NCBI RefSeq assembly: GCF_000702265.1
Contig: NZ_KL370881.1
Coordinates: 1 to 64,000, forward strand
Length of the DNA: 64,000 nucleotides
Source: Butyrivibrio sp. NC2002
GTDB lineage: Bacteria; Bacillota; Clostridia; Lachnospirales; Lachnospiraceae
Direction: 5' to 3'
Position 1 is the first letter of the stretch. Each line of letters begins with the position of its first letter. The notes beneath the pieces are model-generated. The model was not told where the DNA came from. It was given only the letters and a program-made list of their open reading frames with translations, and ran no database searches. Shown piece after piece: positions 44,608 to 53,071 of the stretch. The translations under genes and the position numbers were made by a program.

Positions 44608-45630
44608 ATGAAGAGTTTAGTTAAACCGTCACATCTGAATAAGGGAGATCTTATAGCGACTATCAGTCCCTGTAACGGATGGGCAGGAGATGCAAATGTA
44701 AGATGGAAATATGACCTGGGAGTGTCTAGGCTAGAGGCGTTGGGTCTTCGGGTAGTGGCTGCGCCAAATTCTATGCGAGGCTCGAAGTATCTTTCCAAGA
44801 ATCCAAAGGCCAGAGCTGAAGATATAATGTGGGCCTTTGAGAATAAGGAGGTTCGTGCGATCATCGCCAACATTGGAGGCAATGACAGCCTAAAAGTCAT
44901 CCCATTCATAGACCCCAAGGTGATTATGGATAACCCAAAGATTTTTATAGGCTATTCTGATGTGATGTATCTGCATTTCCTGTGTTATCACTGTGGGCTT
45001 TCCACATTTTATGGTGACAATCTCCTTACGACCATAGCTGATCAGGCCGGATGGCACGAATATGGTAAAAATTTGTTTGTAAAAACACTCTTTGACCCTG
45101 CACCCATTGGCATGATAGAGGCTGCAAAGGAGTGGGCATTTGAATCCTCAGATCTTTATGATCCGAAAAAGATAAGAGAGTTTATTCCAAACGAAGGATA
45201 TGAGATCATTCAGGGAAGTGGCTGTGTATCAGGTAGGCTAATAGGAGGCCATACAGGCATCATGGACCTTGAAGGAACAGATATCGAGCCTGATCCGGAA
45301 GATTATGACGGAGCCCTTCTGTTCGTGGAGGATATACCTGAGTTCTTCGATGAAGAAGGTGTGAGGACCTATTTCGAATATCTGGGGCAAAAGGGAATAC
45401 TTCAGAGAATAAATGGTATTGTTATCGGCAAGACCATAGACAACAATGCTTTTTCAAATAGAGCTGAGTTAATACGGCAGATAGTAGCTAAGTACTCCAG
45501 AGAAATTCCTATACTCTATGGGCTGAATTTCGGCCATTCCGCGCCGATATGCATTATGCCCTATGGAGCCCGGGCAGAGATTGACTGCGATAATAAGACG
45601 TTTTCTATCAAAGAAAGTGGTGTTATCTAA
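44608..45630 (+). CDS. S66 peptidase (MccF/LD-carboxypeptidase-like)
   Basis: This 340-residue enzyme has the catalytic Ser in FIGYSDVMYLH near residue 115, preceded by ANIGGNDS. The Glu of the triad lies in LLFVEDIPE near 237 and the His in NFGHSAPICIMPYG near 310. The insertion with EWAFESSDLYDPKKIREF resembles MccF-type enzymes that cut the microcin C7 acyl-AMP conjugate, rather than pure LD-carboxypeptidases. It may serve in detoxification or muropeptide recycling. Confidence 0.86.
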   Translation: MKSLVKPSHLNKGDLIATISPCNGWAGDANVRWKYDLGVSRLEALGLRVVAAPNSMRGSKYLSKNPKARAEDIMWAFENKEVRAIIANIGGNDSLKVIPFIDPKVIMDNPKIFIGYSDVMYLHFLCYHCGLSTFYGDNLLTTIADQAGWHEYGKNLFVKTLFDPAPIGMIEAAKEWAFESSDLYDPKKIREFIPNEGYEIIQGSGCVSGRLIGGHTGIMDLEGTDIEPDPEDYDGALLFVEDIPEFFDEEGVRTYFEYLGQKGILQRINGIVIGKTIDNNAFSNRAELIRQIVAKYSREIPILYGLNFGHSAPICIMPYGARAEIDCDNKTFSIKESGVI

Positions 45631-45728
45631 GTAAAGAATCCGATAAATAAGATAGCAATGGAAATGCGTGTCTTTTCAATGGATTGAGATCCAATGGGAA
45701 GGCACGTTTTTGTTATGAAGGAGACTTT

Positions 45729-46226
45729 ATGAGTATAGCAGCACTGGCGCTTGATCGTTATGCAGATAGTACATCCTCTGTGGCAGTAAAAGAGAATAAT
45801 ATCGGTGTGGATGAGACTTCCAAAAGCTTTGGCGCTCACTTAAATGAAGCCACTGAGAAGAAATGCCCATATAGCTTCTTGGCGAAGGATGGCATCATTA
45901 ACTATAAAGGTGTAGTCTTTGAGTGCGATTATCAGCAGAATGCTATAACCCTGGGAAATATGTATGAGAAAGAAAAAGAGCCTGAGCTTCAAGAAAACTC
46001 TTTGATAGAGCAGATAAATTCATACAAAACAGAACTTTATCGTAAGCTTCTTAACAATGAAACTGAGGTCAAGATCCGTATCGGAAGCCAGGAATTTAGC
46101 GACAAAGAATGGGATAAACTCATGAAGAGGGTAGACCAAGAGCAGGAACGAATTCAGGAAGCCTTGGATGAAAAAGAGGAAAAGCAGGCTGAAGAGTTTA
46201 TGCAGGCAAAGATGGCGAAAGCATAA
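45729..46226 (+). CDS. Hypothetical protein with a charged helical tail
   Basis: This 165-residue protein is not recognised with confidence. Residues about 45-75 (CPYSFLAKDGIINYKGVVFE, then CDYQQNAITLG) recall a family widespread in Clostridia and often near mobile elements. The tail EWDKLMKRVDQEQERIQEAL with KEEKQAEE forms a coiled-coil-like helix. The ATG at 45729 follows GAAGGAGACTTT. Confidence 0.6.
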   Translation: MSIAALALDRYADSTSSVAVKENNIGVDETSKSFGAHLNEATEKKCPYSFLAKDGIINYKGVVFECDYQQNAITLGNMYEKEKEPELQENSLIEQINSYKTELYRKLLNNETEVKIRIGSQEFSDKEWDKLMKRVDQEQERIQEALDEKEEKQAEEFMQAKMAKA

Positions 46227-46380
46227 TTGCTGCTCATATAATAGAAAACACAGATAATTAGGGCGGTTTACAGTAAATAGTAATACTCTTATTACAACAA
46301 ATAGATTGATGTAAAATGAGTATAGTGTTTTCTTAGATAACGTAGAAACGTTAGATGGTTTATTTGGGCAATGCGATTTT

Positions 46381-46857
46381 TTGGCTTCCTTCATTACGGA
46401 TGTAGATAAGATAATCGAGGGAATAGTGTTAAATGAAGGCAGTCCATCAACACTCAGAACGTGGATGGCAATTACTATTTTGACAATTGCATTTGTGTTA
46501 CCTATGGTCTGGGGAGCAATGTCAGCGTTTTTCTTCTTTATTCGTAACCAGAACAGGAAAATATGGGCGATTTCGATAGCTATTGTTTCAATTTGGGGTA
46601 TTTGCCAGGCTATTTACTCACTTTATATATCAGTAGTATTAACAAAACTCTCTGTTAATAATACAATAACACTTCCGCTTTTGGAGGCAGAAAATCAGTA
46701 TGCAAAGGCAGTGTTATTGATTGCAATTTATATGTTGTTACTTTATCAGACATATACTTTATACCAAAAGAGAGTGTTTGCTTCGGCAGATTTCAGAAGA
46801 CTCTGTACATTTGTACTGGGTCTTTTTTGTATCTATACATTATTTATGGATTTTTAA
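46381..46857 (+). CDS. Integral membrane protein whose C-terminus is encoded by a repeat
   Basis: This frame has 158 residues from a doubtful TTG start; an internal ATG (MAITILTIAFVLPMVWGAMS) is also possible. About four hydrophobic helices are present. The last 23 residues, from ADFRRLCTFVLGL onward, are encoded by repeat copy B. The original C-terminus was therefore probably replaced. No family is recognised. Confidence 0.5.
   Translation: MASFITDVDKIIEGIVLNEGSPSTLRTWMAITILTIAFVLPMVWGAMSAFFFFIRNQNRKIWAISIAIVSIWGICQAIYSLYISVVLTKLSVNNTITLPLLEAENQYAKAVLLIAIYMLLLYQTYTLYQKRVFASADFRRLCTFVLGLFCIYTLFMDF
46791..46830 (+). repeat. Dispersed repeat copy B (left half)
   Basis: TTTCAGAAGACTCTGTAC, GTACTGGGTC and TTTTTTGT match copy A with a few changes, but the GTGCGCGAAAG and GACGGGG part is absent. 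It lies inside the reading frame of the membrane protein above. Confidence 0.75.
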
Positions 46858-46942
46858 GACTATCGCAAGACGGAAAGTTGTAAAATTTAAAGAGGTATAT
46901 AAAGCCTCGACAGAGCTAAGATAAGAAAAGAGGAGGCGATTC

Positions 46943-48655
46943 ATGAAAAAGCGTTTATGCAATCAGCTCTGGATAGTTTCAGCATTGACCATATTGGGGA
47001 GTACTCTTTTGATTGCCTGTGGGGCACCATCCGGAAACGCTCTTAGTGAAATGGAGATTCCGTTATATTTTCACTCTGTTGATAATGAGGCAAGTATCAA
47101 ACTCTATTTTGCTGATGAAAGCAAAGAGGTTCCCTACTTTGACATTGATACTGCCGTCTCCCTCATAGAGAGAGTCAATCACGAGATTATCGAAGATAAA
47201 AACTATGCACTGACCACTTCGGTCCAGGGCTCAGTGGTAACAATTACCCGTGAAAACCAGTATCCTATGCAGATAGACTGCGATAAAGACACAATTAGTT
47301 TTTATGATTTTGATGCTTTTTTCGTTCCATCCTGGACAAGCACGATTATAGATGTACTGCAGCCGGATAGTGCCTTTGAGGGCCTTATCCTCTCAGAGGA
47401 AAACTCCTATAGCCGCTTTGGTTCGGAGGTGGTTTTTGATCTTAAAAAATATGGTATAGACCTGATTGAAGAGAATGGTAAATGCTATATTCCCATGCAG
47501 ACATTAAGTGATATAATGCTGTCTCTTCCGAGTTATGTATGCCTTCTATACAATAACGAAGGAGTATTTGTCTATGAGTATGGTTCAGAACCCGGCAGGG
47601 AGCTTTTGAGGAAGTATTATGAAGCACAGCCCAAGGAGGGCAAAAGCGAGGGACTCGCGGACTATACATATAACGAATTATGTATGATGATGGATCATTT
47701 TTATGGTTTGAAAGAAAGCCATGGAATTGAGAATTTTGATGAATTCTTTACTGAAACAGCTCTTCGTGACGCATTAAGGAGTACTGATCCTGAGATGTCT
47801 GCAAGGGCGATGAGAGTTTTGATGGATCTTTACATTGATGACTTACATAGCGGGTATATGCTTAATTCGTGGCGGATTGGCATGGATGCGCAAATCGATG
47901 GGATGACCGGCAAGTCAATTCAAAACATGAGTGATTCGGCGATGAAGTATTATACCGCCAGGGAAAAGTATTATCCCGACGGGATTCCCGGATACGAGGA
48001 AGTCGGAAACACAGCATACATCACCTTTGATAGTTTCCAAGCAAAAGATAAGGATGCTGATTATTATAAGGACGCACCTACCGCTGATACACAAGATACT
48101 GTTGGCCTTCTTTTGTATTCATATTCACAGATTACGAGAAAGGGAAGCCCTGTCGAGAATGTAGTTATTGATTTAAGTATGAATTCCGGAGGAGACACCG
48201 TCACTGCAAGTTTTATGATAAGTCTGTTTCTGGGAGAAGGTTCAGTATGCATCCAGGATACACTGACAGGTGCTTATGCCAATGAATGTTTTCGTGCAGA
48301 TGCCAATCTTGATGGTGTATACGACGAAAAGGACTCGCTCCTAAACTACAATCTGTACTGTATTACCTCATCTATCAGTTTTTCCTGCGGTAATCTGGTG
48401 CCGAGTGTATTAAAATCGTCGGGTCAGGTTACTATTTTAGGACAACAAAGCGGAGGCGGCGCATGCACAGTAATCCCATTTTCAACAGCAGATGGAACTC
48501 TGCTTCAGATGTCCAGCAATCGCCGTCTGAGCTACATGAAAAACGGTTCTGTGTATGACATTGACCAGGGCGTAGAACCGGACTATATGATACATCAACC
48601 TGAGCACTTCTATGATAGAGAGGCTTTGACTGAGTATATAAATAATCTGTACTGA
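46943..48655 (+). CDS. Lipoprotein S41-family peptidase
   Basis: This is a 570-residue secreted protease. It begins with a lipoprotein signal (basic MKKR, hydrophobic core, lipobox LIAC with Cys near residue 26). A copper-amine-oxidase-like or PepSY-like N-terminal part follows. The C-terminal S41 core carries VVIDLSMNSGGDTVTASFMI near 412, then the catalytic-region motif SSISFSCGNLVPSVLKSSGQ near 475 with the Ser nucleophile, and GQQSGGGACTVIPF. It probably cuts exported proteins at the cell surface. It heads a cluster of protease-like genes. Confidence 0.82.
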   Translation: MKKRLCNQLWIVSALTILGSTLLIACGAPSGNALSEMEIPLYFHSVDNEASIKLYFADESKEVPYFDIDTAVSLIERVNHEIIEDKNYALTTSVQGSVVTITRENQYPMQIDCDKDTISFYDFDAFFVPSWTSTIIDVLQPDSAFEGLILSEENSYSRFGSEVVFDLKKYGIDLIEENGKCYIPMQTLSDIMLSLPSYVCLLYNNEGVFVYEYGSEPGRELLRKYYEAQPKEGKSEGLADYTYNELCMMMDHFYGLKESHGIENFDEFFTETALRDALRSTDPEMSARAMRVLMDLYIDDLHSGYMLNSWRIGMDAQIDGMTGKSIQNMSDSAMKYYTAREKYYPDGIPGYEEVGNTAYITFDSFQAKDKDADYYKDAPTADTQDTVGLLLYSYSQITRKGSPVENVVIDLSMNSGGDTVTASFMISLFLGEGSVCIQDTLTGAYANECFRADANLDGVYDEKDSLLNYNLYCITSSISFSCGNLVPSVLKSSGQVTILGQQSGGGACTVIPFSTADGTLLQMSSNRRLSYMKNGSVYDIDQGVEPDYMIHQPEHFYDREALTEYINNLY

Positions 48656-48701
48656 ACGATAAGGACACCTATTTAATGCAAAATAAGGAGGAAAATTATT
48701 C

Positions 48702-49217
48702 ATGGATGCAAAAACAATTATTATTTCAATTATTGCCGCATTACTTGCCTTTGTTATCTGTGGATTTATCTATCAGCGAATGATCAAAAGGGAAGTTCCG
48801 GAGCCTATAGGGAAACTACAGGCAATCCTGCCGGTTGTTTTGGGATGTATTTGTGTACCGATTTCCGGCGGTTCCGGGATTGGGTTATTGACCGTATTAA
48901 GAATCATCGGGATAGAGGGTGCAAAAATGCAGGCGCTATCGGCATCTTTCTTTACAGCATTTTTTATGGCTGGTGGCGTGGAGGAATTGTTTAAGTTTCT
49001 TGCAATCATCATTCCAACTGCTTTACATACTCTGTATGATGCCGGAACAATTTTTAACTATACGGTTTTGAAGAATGGCGATTTTATTGTAGGTGGCATA
49101 CTTGGCGGAGTAGCAATATTGACAAATATTGTTCTTTTAATCTATGTGCTGGTAAGAGCCAAGAAGAACGCTGAAAAGTTCTCTGCTCTTTCTGTCTTAC
49201 CTGAAGACGCGCAGTAA
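48702..49217 (+). CDS. PrsW-like membrane protein, apparently shortened
   Basis: This 171-residue protein has about four helices. GGVEELFKFLAI near residue 91 contains the E-E-x-x-K motif of PrsW-type (CAAX-superfamily) intramembrane proteases, and ALHTLYDAGTIF near 107 resembles the later H-x3-D motif. In PrsW proteins these two are separated by one or more helices. Here only about 10 residues lie between, which suggests an in-frame deletion. AAGGAGGAAAATTATTC precedes the ATG. Activity is doubtful. Confidence 0.6.
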   Translation: MDAKTIIISIIAALLAFVICGFIYQRMIKREVPEPIGKLQAILPVVLGCICVPISGGSGIGLLTVLRIIGIEGAKMQALSASFFTAFFMAGGVEELFKFLAIIIPTALHTLYDAGTIFNYTVLKNGDFIVGGILGGVAILTNIVLLIYVLVRAKKNAEKFSALSVLPEDAQ

Positions 49218-49232
49218 AAGAGGAGAATACCA

Positions 49233-49628
49233 ATGCTTAAAAAGTACATTGAATTCATGAAAAGATCTCCACTGATTACTGCTGCGCTCTGCATAGTATA
49301 TGTTGTCGTATGTTTCAAATCAGTGCCGACCCAGACGCATTTTCAGTTTTTCATCGTAAGAACGATGCTATGTGGAGCAGCGTGTTTTTTCCTGTATCAG
49401 ATATCGGGAGACAAGACCCTTGCATCCAGCTATAATTCAACAAGTTATGTTTTGAAGTATTCTGTTGGATTTCTGATAGTAGCCTTTTCACTTGGCACTA
49501 TTGTGTTGGTTTCAGAAGACTCGGTACAATGTATCGGGTCTTTTTTGTGCGCGAAAGTGGACCTGAGGGACGGGGTTAGTGGTCCACTTTTGGGCTTAAA
49601 GATTAAGGATAAGGCTTGCCTATTTTAA
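49233..49628 (+). pseudogene. CPBP-family protease truncated by a repeat
   Basis: The first 90 residues (MLKKYIEFMKRSPLITAALC, then VRTMLCGAACFFLYQISGDK) match the N-terminal helices of CAAX-like CPBP intramembrane proteases. From about residue 92 the coding sequence is repeat copy C (VSEDSVQCIGSFLCAKVDLR). The catalytic E-E-x3-R and H-x3-N regions are gone, so it is inactive as a protease. Confidence 0.7.
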
Positions 49629-49688
49629 TATGACTTTATTAAAATGTAAGAAAGCACCATGGAATAATATTGGATTAACTGATGAGAG
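49508..49688 (+). repeat. Dispersed repeat copy C
   Basis: It contains the full left half (TTTCAGAAGACTCGGTAC, GGGTCTTTTTTGTGCGCG), the core GTGGACC then GACGGGGTTAGTGGTCC, and a right part (CCTATTTTAATATGACT, then AAGAAAGCACCATGG) shared with copy D. Confidence 0.85.
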
Positions 49689-49698
49689 AAGATAGATT

Positions 49699-50757
49699 AT
49701 GGACAAATCATGGTCAGAAAACAATAAAGAAATACAGAAATTACTGACGAAGGAAGCAACCTTTAAAGATGCTATTCAGAAGCTTTTGGCTTTCCGCGAG
49801 GAAATGTTTGAGCAGATTACTCAGATTGTGAGTGGATATCCGGATGAGGCCTTTGCCAAAATGCCCTTTGCGGGTGCGAACGGATATCACAGTAAAACCC
49901 TTGCCTATTCTATCTGGCATATTTTCAGGATTGAAGATATAGTTGCTCATGAGATGATAGCAGGGGATAGTCAAATCTTTTTTACACATGACTTTCATAA
50001 TCGCATTGGCGCACCTATTATTACTACGGGTAATGAACTTCAGGGAAACGAGATTGCAGAGTTTTCAGAAAAACTGAATATTAAAGAACTATATCTGTAT
50101 GTAAAAGCTGTAAAGGCGTCTACGGATCAGATTCTTGGAGATCTGACATACAAGGATTTAAAGCAAAAATTTGGCGGCGATGTAAAGGAAAAACTTATCC
50201 GCAGTAAATGTGTCAGTGAGAATGCCTTTTGGCTGATTGATTACTGGTGCGGAAAGGATATAAAAGGACTGATTCAGATGCCATTTAGCCGTCACTGGAT
50301 CATGCATATCGAAGCCATGCGCCGCATCAAGAATAAACTCTGCAAGATAGCACGAAAGGGTGTTGATCCTGTTGCTTATTGTGGCTTTTCCTGTAATCAT
50401 TGTTTCCTTTCAGAGTGGTGCGGATCCTGCAGAACGAAGTACAATGTCTGCTCTTTTGCCACCTGTGCTGAGGACAGAATATGTCCGAATGTGAAATGCT
50501 GTAAGGAAAAAGATTTGGACGGATGTTATGAGTGTGCTGAGCTCGAAAATTGCAATAAAGGGTTCTATATTCCATCAAATGACGGAGCAAATGCAGCAAA
50601 GGCCCAGGCATTATATATACGGAAATATGGAAAGAAGGCGTTCCTCAAGGTTCATGACAGACTACATGAGAAATATGACTTCCAAAAGACACAGGAAGTT
50701 TTGGGACAGGATTATAAGGAAGGACTGAGAATTCTGGAGGAAAGCTATATGGAATAA
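49699..50757 (+). CDS. DinB-like domain fused to a Cys-rich DUF3795-type domain
   Basis: This 352-residue protein has two parts. Residues about 25-215 are a helical bundle of DinB/YfiT type, with GYHSKTLAYSIWHIFRIEDI and the His pairs HDFHNRIGAP and SRHWIMHIEAM as possible metal ligands. Residues about 228-290 are rich in Cys (CGFSCNHCFLSEWCGSC, then CCKEKDLDGCYECAELENC), typical of DUF3795 and probably zinc- or cluster-binding. The combination suggests a thiol- or metal-dependent transferase. Part of this gene is duplicated near 62912. Confidence 0.72.
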   Translation: MDKSWSENNKEIQKLLTKEATFKDAIQKLLAFREEMFEQITQIVSGYPDEAFAKMPFAGANGYHSKTLAYSIWHIFRIEDIVAHEMIAGDSQIFFTHDFHNRIGAPIITTGNELQGNEIAEFSEKLNIKELYLYVKAVKASTDQILGDLTYKDLKQKFGGDVKEKLIRSKCVSENAFWLIDYWCGKDIKGLIQMPFSRHWIMHIEAMRRIKNKLCKIARKGVDPVAYCGFSCNHCFLSEWCGSCRTKYNVCSFATCAEDRICPNVKCCKEKDLDGCYECAELENCNKGFYIPSNDGANAAKAQALYIRKYGKKAFLKVHDRLHEKYDFQKTQEVLGQDYKEGLRILEESYME

Positions 50758-50832
50758 GGAATGTGGAAAAGGAGTTAAGATAATTAACGTTCAGGATAAA
50801 TGACTGAGGAGATAAAATGACAAAAATATGAC

Positions 50833-50951
50833 TTTTTGCGGGCAAAAGCGGAAATCGCCCGCAAAAATCCTGCCTTCGGCAGGACACGCCCCTCGCTTCG
50901 CGAGGACCTGGTCCAATACGATTCCCGTTTTTCTGAAGAAAAACAGGAATC
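50833..50951. repeat. Cluster of four adjacent hairpins
   Basis: TTTTTGCGGGC/GCCCGCAAAAA (50833-50867), TCCTGCC/GGCAGGA (50868-50884), CCTCGC/GCGAGG (50891-50905) and GATTCCcGTTTTTC/GAAAAACaGGAATC (50920-50951). The first could terminate in both directions. The GC content is higher than in the surroundings. Confidence 0.65.
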
Positions 50952-51034
50952 TATACTTTGTTTGGCATGCTGCAAGGAAACTGCAAAAAAGCTGTTACAA
51001 AGAAAAATTAAAGTATTTATTACGATGACAAAAT

Positions 51035-51136
51035 GAGCGAGGCATTAAGTTTTATAAGAAAAATGGATTTGATTTTACTGGCGATACAATGATAGAGGAC
51101 GAATGGATCCCATTAAAGAAAATGTCGATTGAATGA
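51035..51136 (+). pseudogene. C-terminal fragment of a GNAT acetyltransferase
   Basis: Thirty-three residues with KFYKKNGFDFTGDTMIEDEW match the last helix and strand of a GNAT (A-x2-FY-x3-GF). No start or CoA loop is present. The 548-base stretch between the DUF3795 gene and the HD-GYP gene holds only this and the hairpin cluster. Confidence 0.6.
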
Positions 51137-51305
51137 AAACTATGTATTTGTAGGGTAATGCGATATGAAGTAATATTAGAAAAAGATTATGGAGAAAAAA
51201 CAATGTACTATGTCGCCGGGGCAGCGGCTGGGCTATCACATAGAAAAAATGATTGACCCTATTTTATTAGGATGTTTTTATTATAAAAGAGACAGGAGCA
51301 GGTAA

Positions 51306-52187
51306 ATGATATCAGTGCTTATAATCATTGGCAGCATCATAATGGTTGGAAATATAATTGCATATATCAGGTTTATCAGAACCTCGACCGACGTGATGCT
51401 GTCCGGTAAGCGAGGCGAACCGATATGGGAAAAGATAGGCCTTGCACTTCTTGTTTTCTTTCTTTTGGGATATCTGGGAGTTGCTTTTTGGGGCAAACCG
51501 GATCTTCTGATGGCTGGGATATTGTTCTTCGGGGCTATATTTGTATCGCTGGCTTTAGTGCTTTTATACCACCTGGTAGATACCCTTAAGGACAGGAGTA
51601 TTGAGGTTGCCGAGACGTTGATCGGAGTAATAGAGGCTAGGGATTCCAATTTGAACGGACACAGTCGTAACGTACAGATGTTATCAATGTGCCTTTATAA
51701 ACATCTGCCGGCATTCATGAAGGAAGGGATAAGTCCGGTTAGCTTTGAATATGCAGCATTGTTGCATGACGTAGGAAAACTGGGAGTGCCGGAGTCCATT
51801 CTGAACAAACCCGGTAAACTGGACGATGAAGAATGGGATGTAATGAAGCAACACCCGAAGATAGCCATGGATCTGCTTAGGACGCTTCCGTCGTTTGATG
51901 AGATAAAGGAATGGATCCTGTATCATCACGAAAGGATGGATGGCAAAGGATACTACGGATTACCGGGAGAAGATATACCGATGGCAGCAAGGATCATAGC
52001 TGTCTGTGATACCTATTCTGCTATAACGATGCGTCGATCTTATAAGGATAAGCGGACACATGAAGAAGCTATGGATATAATAAAAGATGTGTCGGGATCA
52101 CAGCTTGATCCGGATATAGTAGCTGTTTTTATGACAATACCTAAAGAAGAGTTACAGGCATGTACGCCGGAGACGGTGGATTTTTAG
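51306..52187 (+). CDS. Membrane HD-GYP-like phosphodiesterase
   Basis: This 293-residue protein has three N-terminal helices (about 2-22, 44-61, 68-90) and a cytoplasmic HD domain of the HD-GYP type. Motifs are HSRNVQMLSM near 119, LLHDVGKLGVPESIL near 153, HHERMDGKGYYGLPGEDIPM near 213, and AVCDTYSAIT near 240. The usual G-Y-P is G-Y-Y here. Such enzymes break c-di-GMP to GMP. It is encoded within 3.5 kb of the diguanylate cyclase. Confidence 0.85.
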   Translation: MISVLIIIGSIIMVGNIIAYIRFIRTSTDVMLSGKRGEPIWEKIGLALLVFFLLGYLGVAFWGKPDLLMAGILFFGAIFVSLALVLLYHLVDTLKDRSIEVAETLIGVIEARDSNLNGHSRNVQMLSMCLYKHLPAFMKEGISPVSFEYAALLHDVGKLGVPESILNKPGKLDDEEWDVMKQHPKIAMDLLRTLPSFDEIKEWILYHHERMDGKGYYGLPGEDIPMAARIIAVCDTYSAITMRRSYKDKRTHEEAMDIIKDVSGSQLDPDIVAVFMTIPKEELQACTPETVDF

Positions 52188-52304
52188 ATTATCTTCCAGT
52201 TTTATAGACAAATCGAGATTTGTAAAGGCGCAGGAAACAGATTATGAAAGAGGAGCTGACAAAACTTCTCGGAAACAGAGATGTGGAGATTGTTATAGAA
52301 AAAT

Positions 52305-52883
52305 ATGAATAAGAATGAGAGCAAATATTTTAAATCAGCAGAGAAGATGCATAATGCGTTGATAACACTCCTTGATAGTAAGGACTTTGAGTATATTACC
52401 ATTAAGGAAATATGTGAGACTGCAGGAGTAAACAGATCAACATTCTATCTTCACTATGATAATGTAAATGATCTTCTGCAGGAAACTGTGGAAGCCGTAT
52501 ATAAAGATTTCTTTGGCCGCTTCGGTGCCGAGAGTGCTGAAAGCATTGATATAGATGATAAAGACGATGAGAAACTGTTTCTTGTTACCCCGGGATATAT
52601 GATGCCATATCTGAATTTTGTAGAAGAGAACAGGAAACTCTTTTACCTGATGTATGAAAAGAATGAGATGATGGGCGCCGAAAAAATCTATGAGACATGG
52701 TTTAAGAACATATTTGGGCCCATACTTACAAGGTTCGGAGTTCCGGAAAATGAGCAGCCGCTTATAATGGTCTTTTATCTTAAGGGTATTATCGGAGTTG
52801 TCACTGAGTGGGTACGAGGGGGATGCGCCGAGTCCAAAGACGAAATCATAAGCATTATTCAGAAGTGTATCATCAAGCCATAG
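52305..52883 (+). CDS. TetR/AcrR-family regulator
   Basis: This 192-residue repressor has an N-terminal helix-turn-helix (YITIKEICETAGVNRSTFYL, then HYDNVNDLL) and a C-terminal ligand domain of the TetR_C_7-like type. Its ATG overlaps the stop of a 22-codon frame (52244-52312) that may be a leader peptide or relic. Two near-identical 24-bp palindromes lie after its stop and before the next operon, probably its operators. Confidence 0.86.
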   Translation: MNKNESKYFKSAEKMHNALITLLDSKDFEYITIKEICETAGVNRSTFYLHYDNVNDLLQETVEAVYKDFFGRFGAESAESIDIDDKDDEKLFLVTPGYMMPYLNFVEENRKLFYLMYEKNEMMGAEKIYETWFKNIFGPILTRFGVPENEQPLIMVFYLKGIIGVVTEWVRGGCAESKDEIISIIQKCIIKP

Positions 52884-52915
52884 AGCAGTAAAAATAGTAT
52901 ATCGGACTTACAAAT

Positions 52916-52982
52916 CAACACTTTTTACAAAACGTGTCGGGACCTGTGCTCCTTAAATCAACACATTTTGCAAAAAGTGTTG
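52916..52982 (+). promoter_or_regulatory. Two 24-bp operators upstream of the epimerase operon
   Basis: At 52916-52939 and 52959-52982 the pattern CAACAC-N-TTTT-N-CAAAA-N-GTGT-Y-G occurs twice, centred 43 bases apart, about four helical turns. A -10 TATAAT is at 53006-53011, with only a weak -35 overlapped by the second palindrome. Confidence 0.7.
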
Positions 52983-53071
52983 TTCTTTTTGCAGGCTCAT
53001 TTTTCTATAATGACTTCAAGCTCAAAACAGAGAGCAAGAAAACAAATTGAAAATAAGAGAGGAAAAGATAA

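Noticed and set aside
50784-51036. Open frames on both strands over the four-hairpin cluster
   Set aside because: Their composition simply follows the inverted repeats and no ribosome binding sites precede them.
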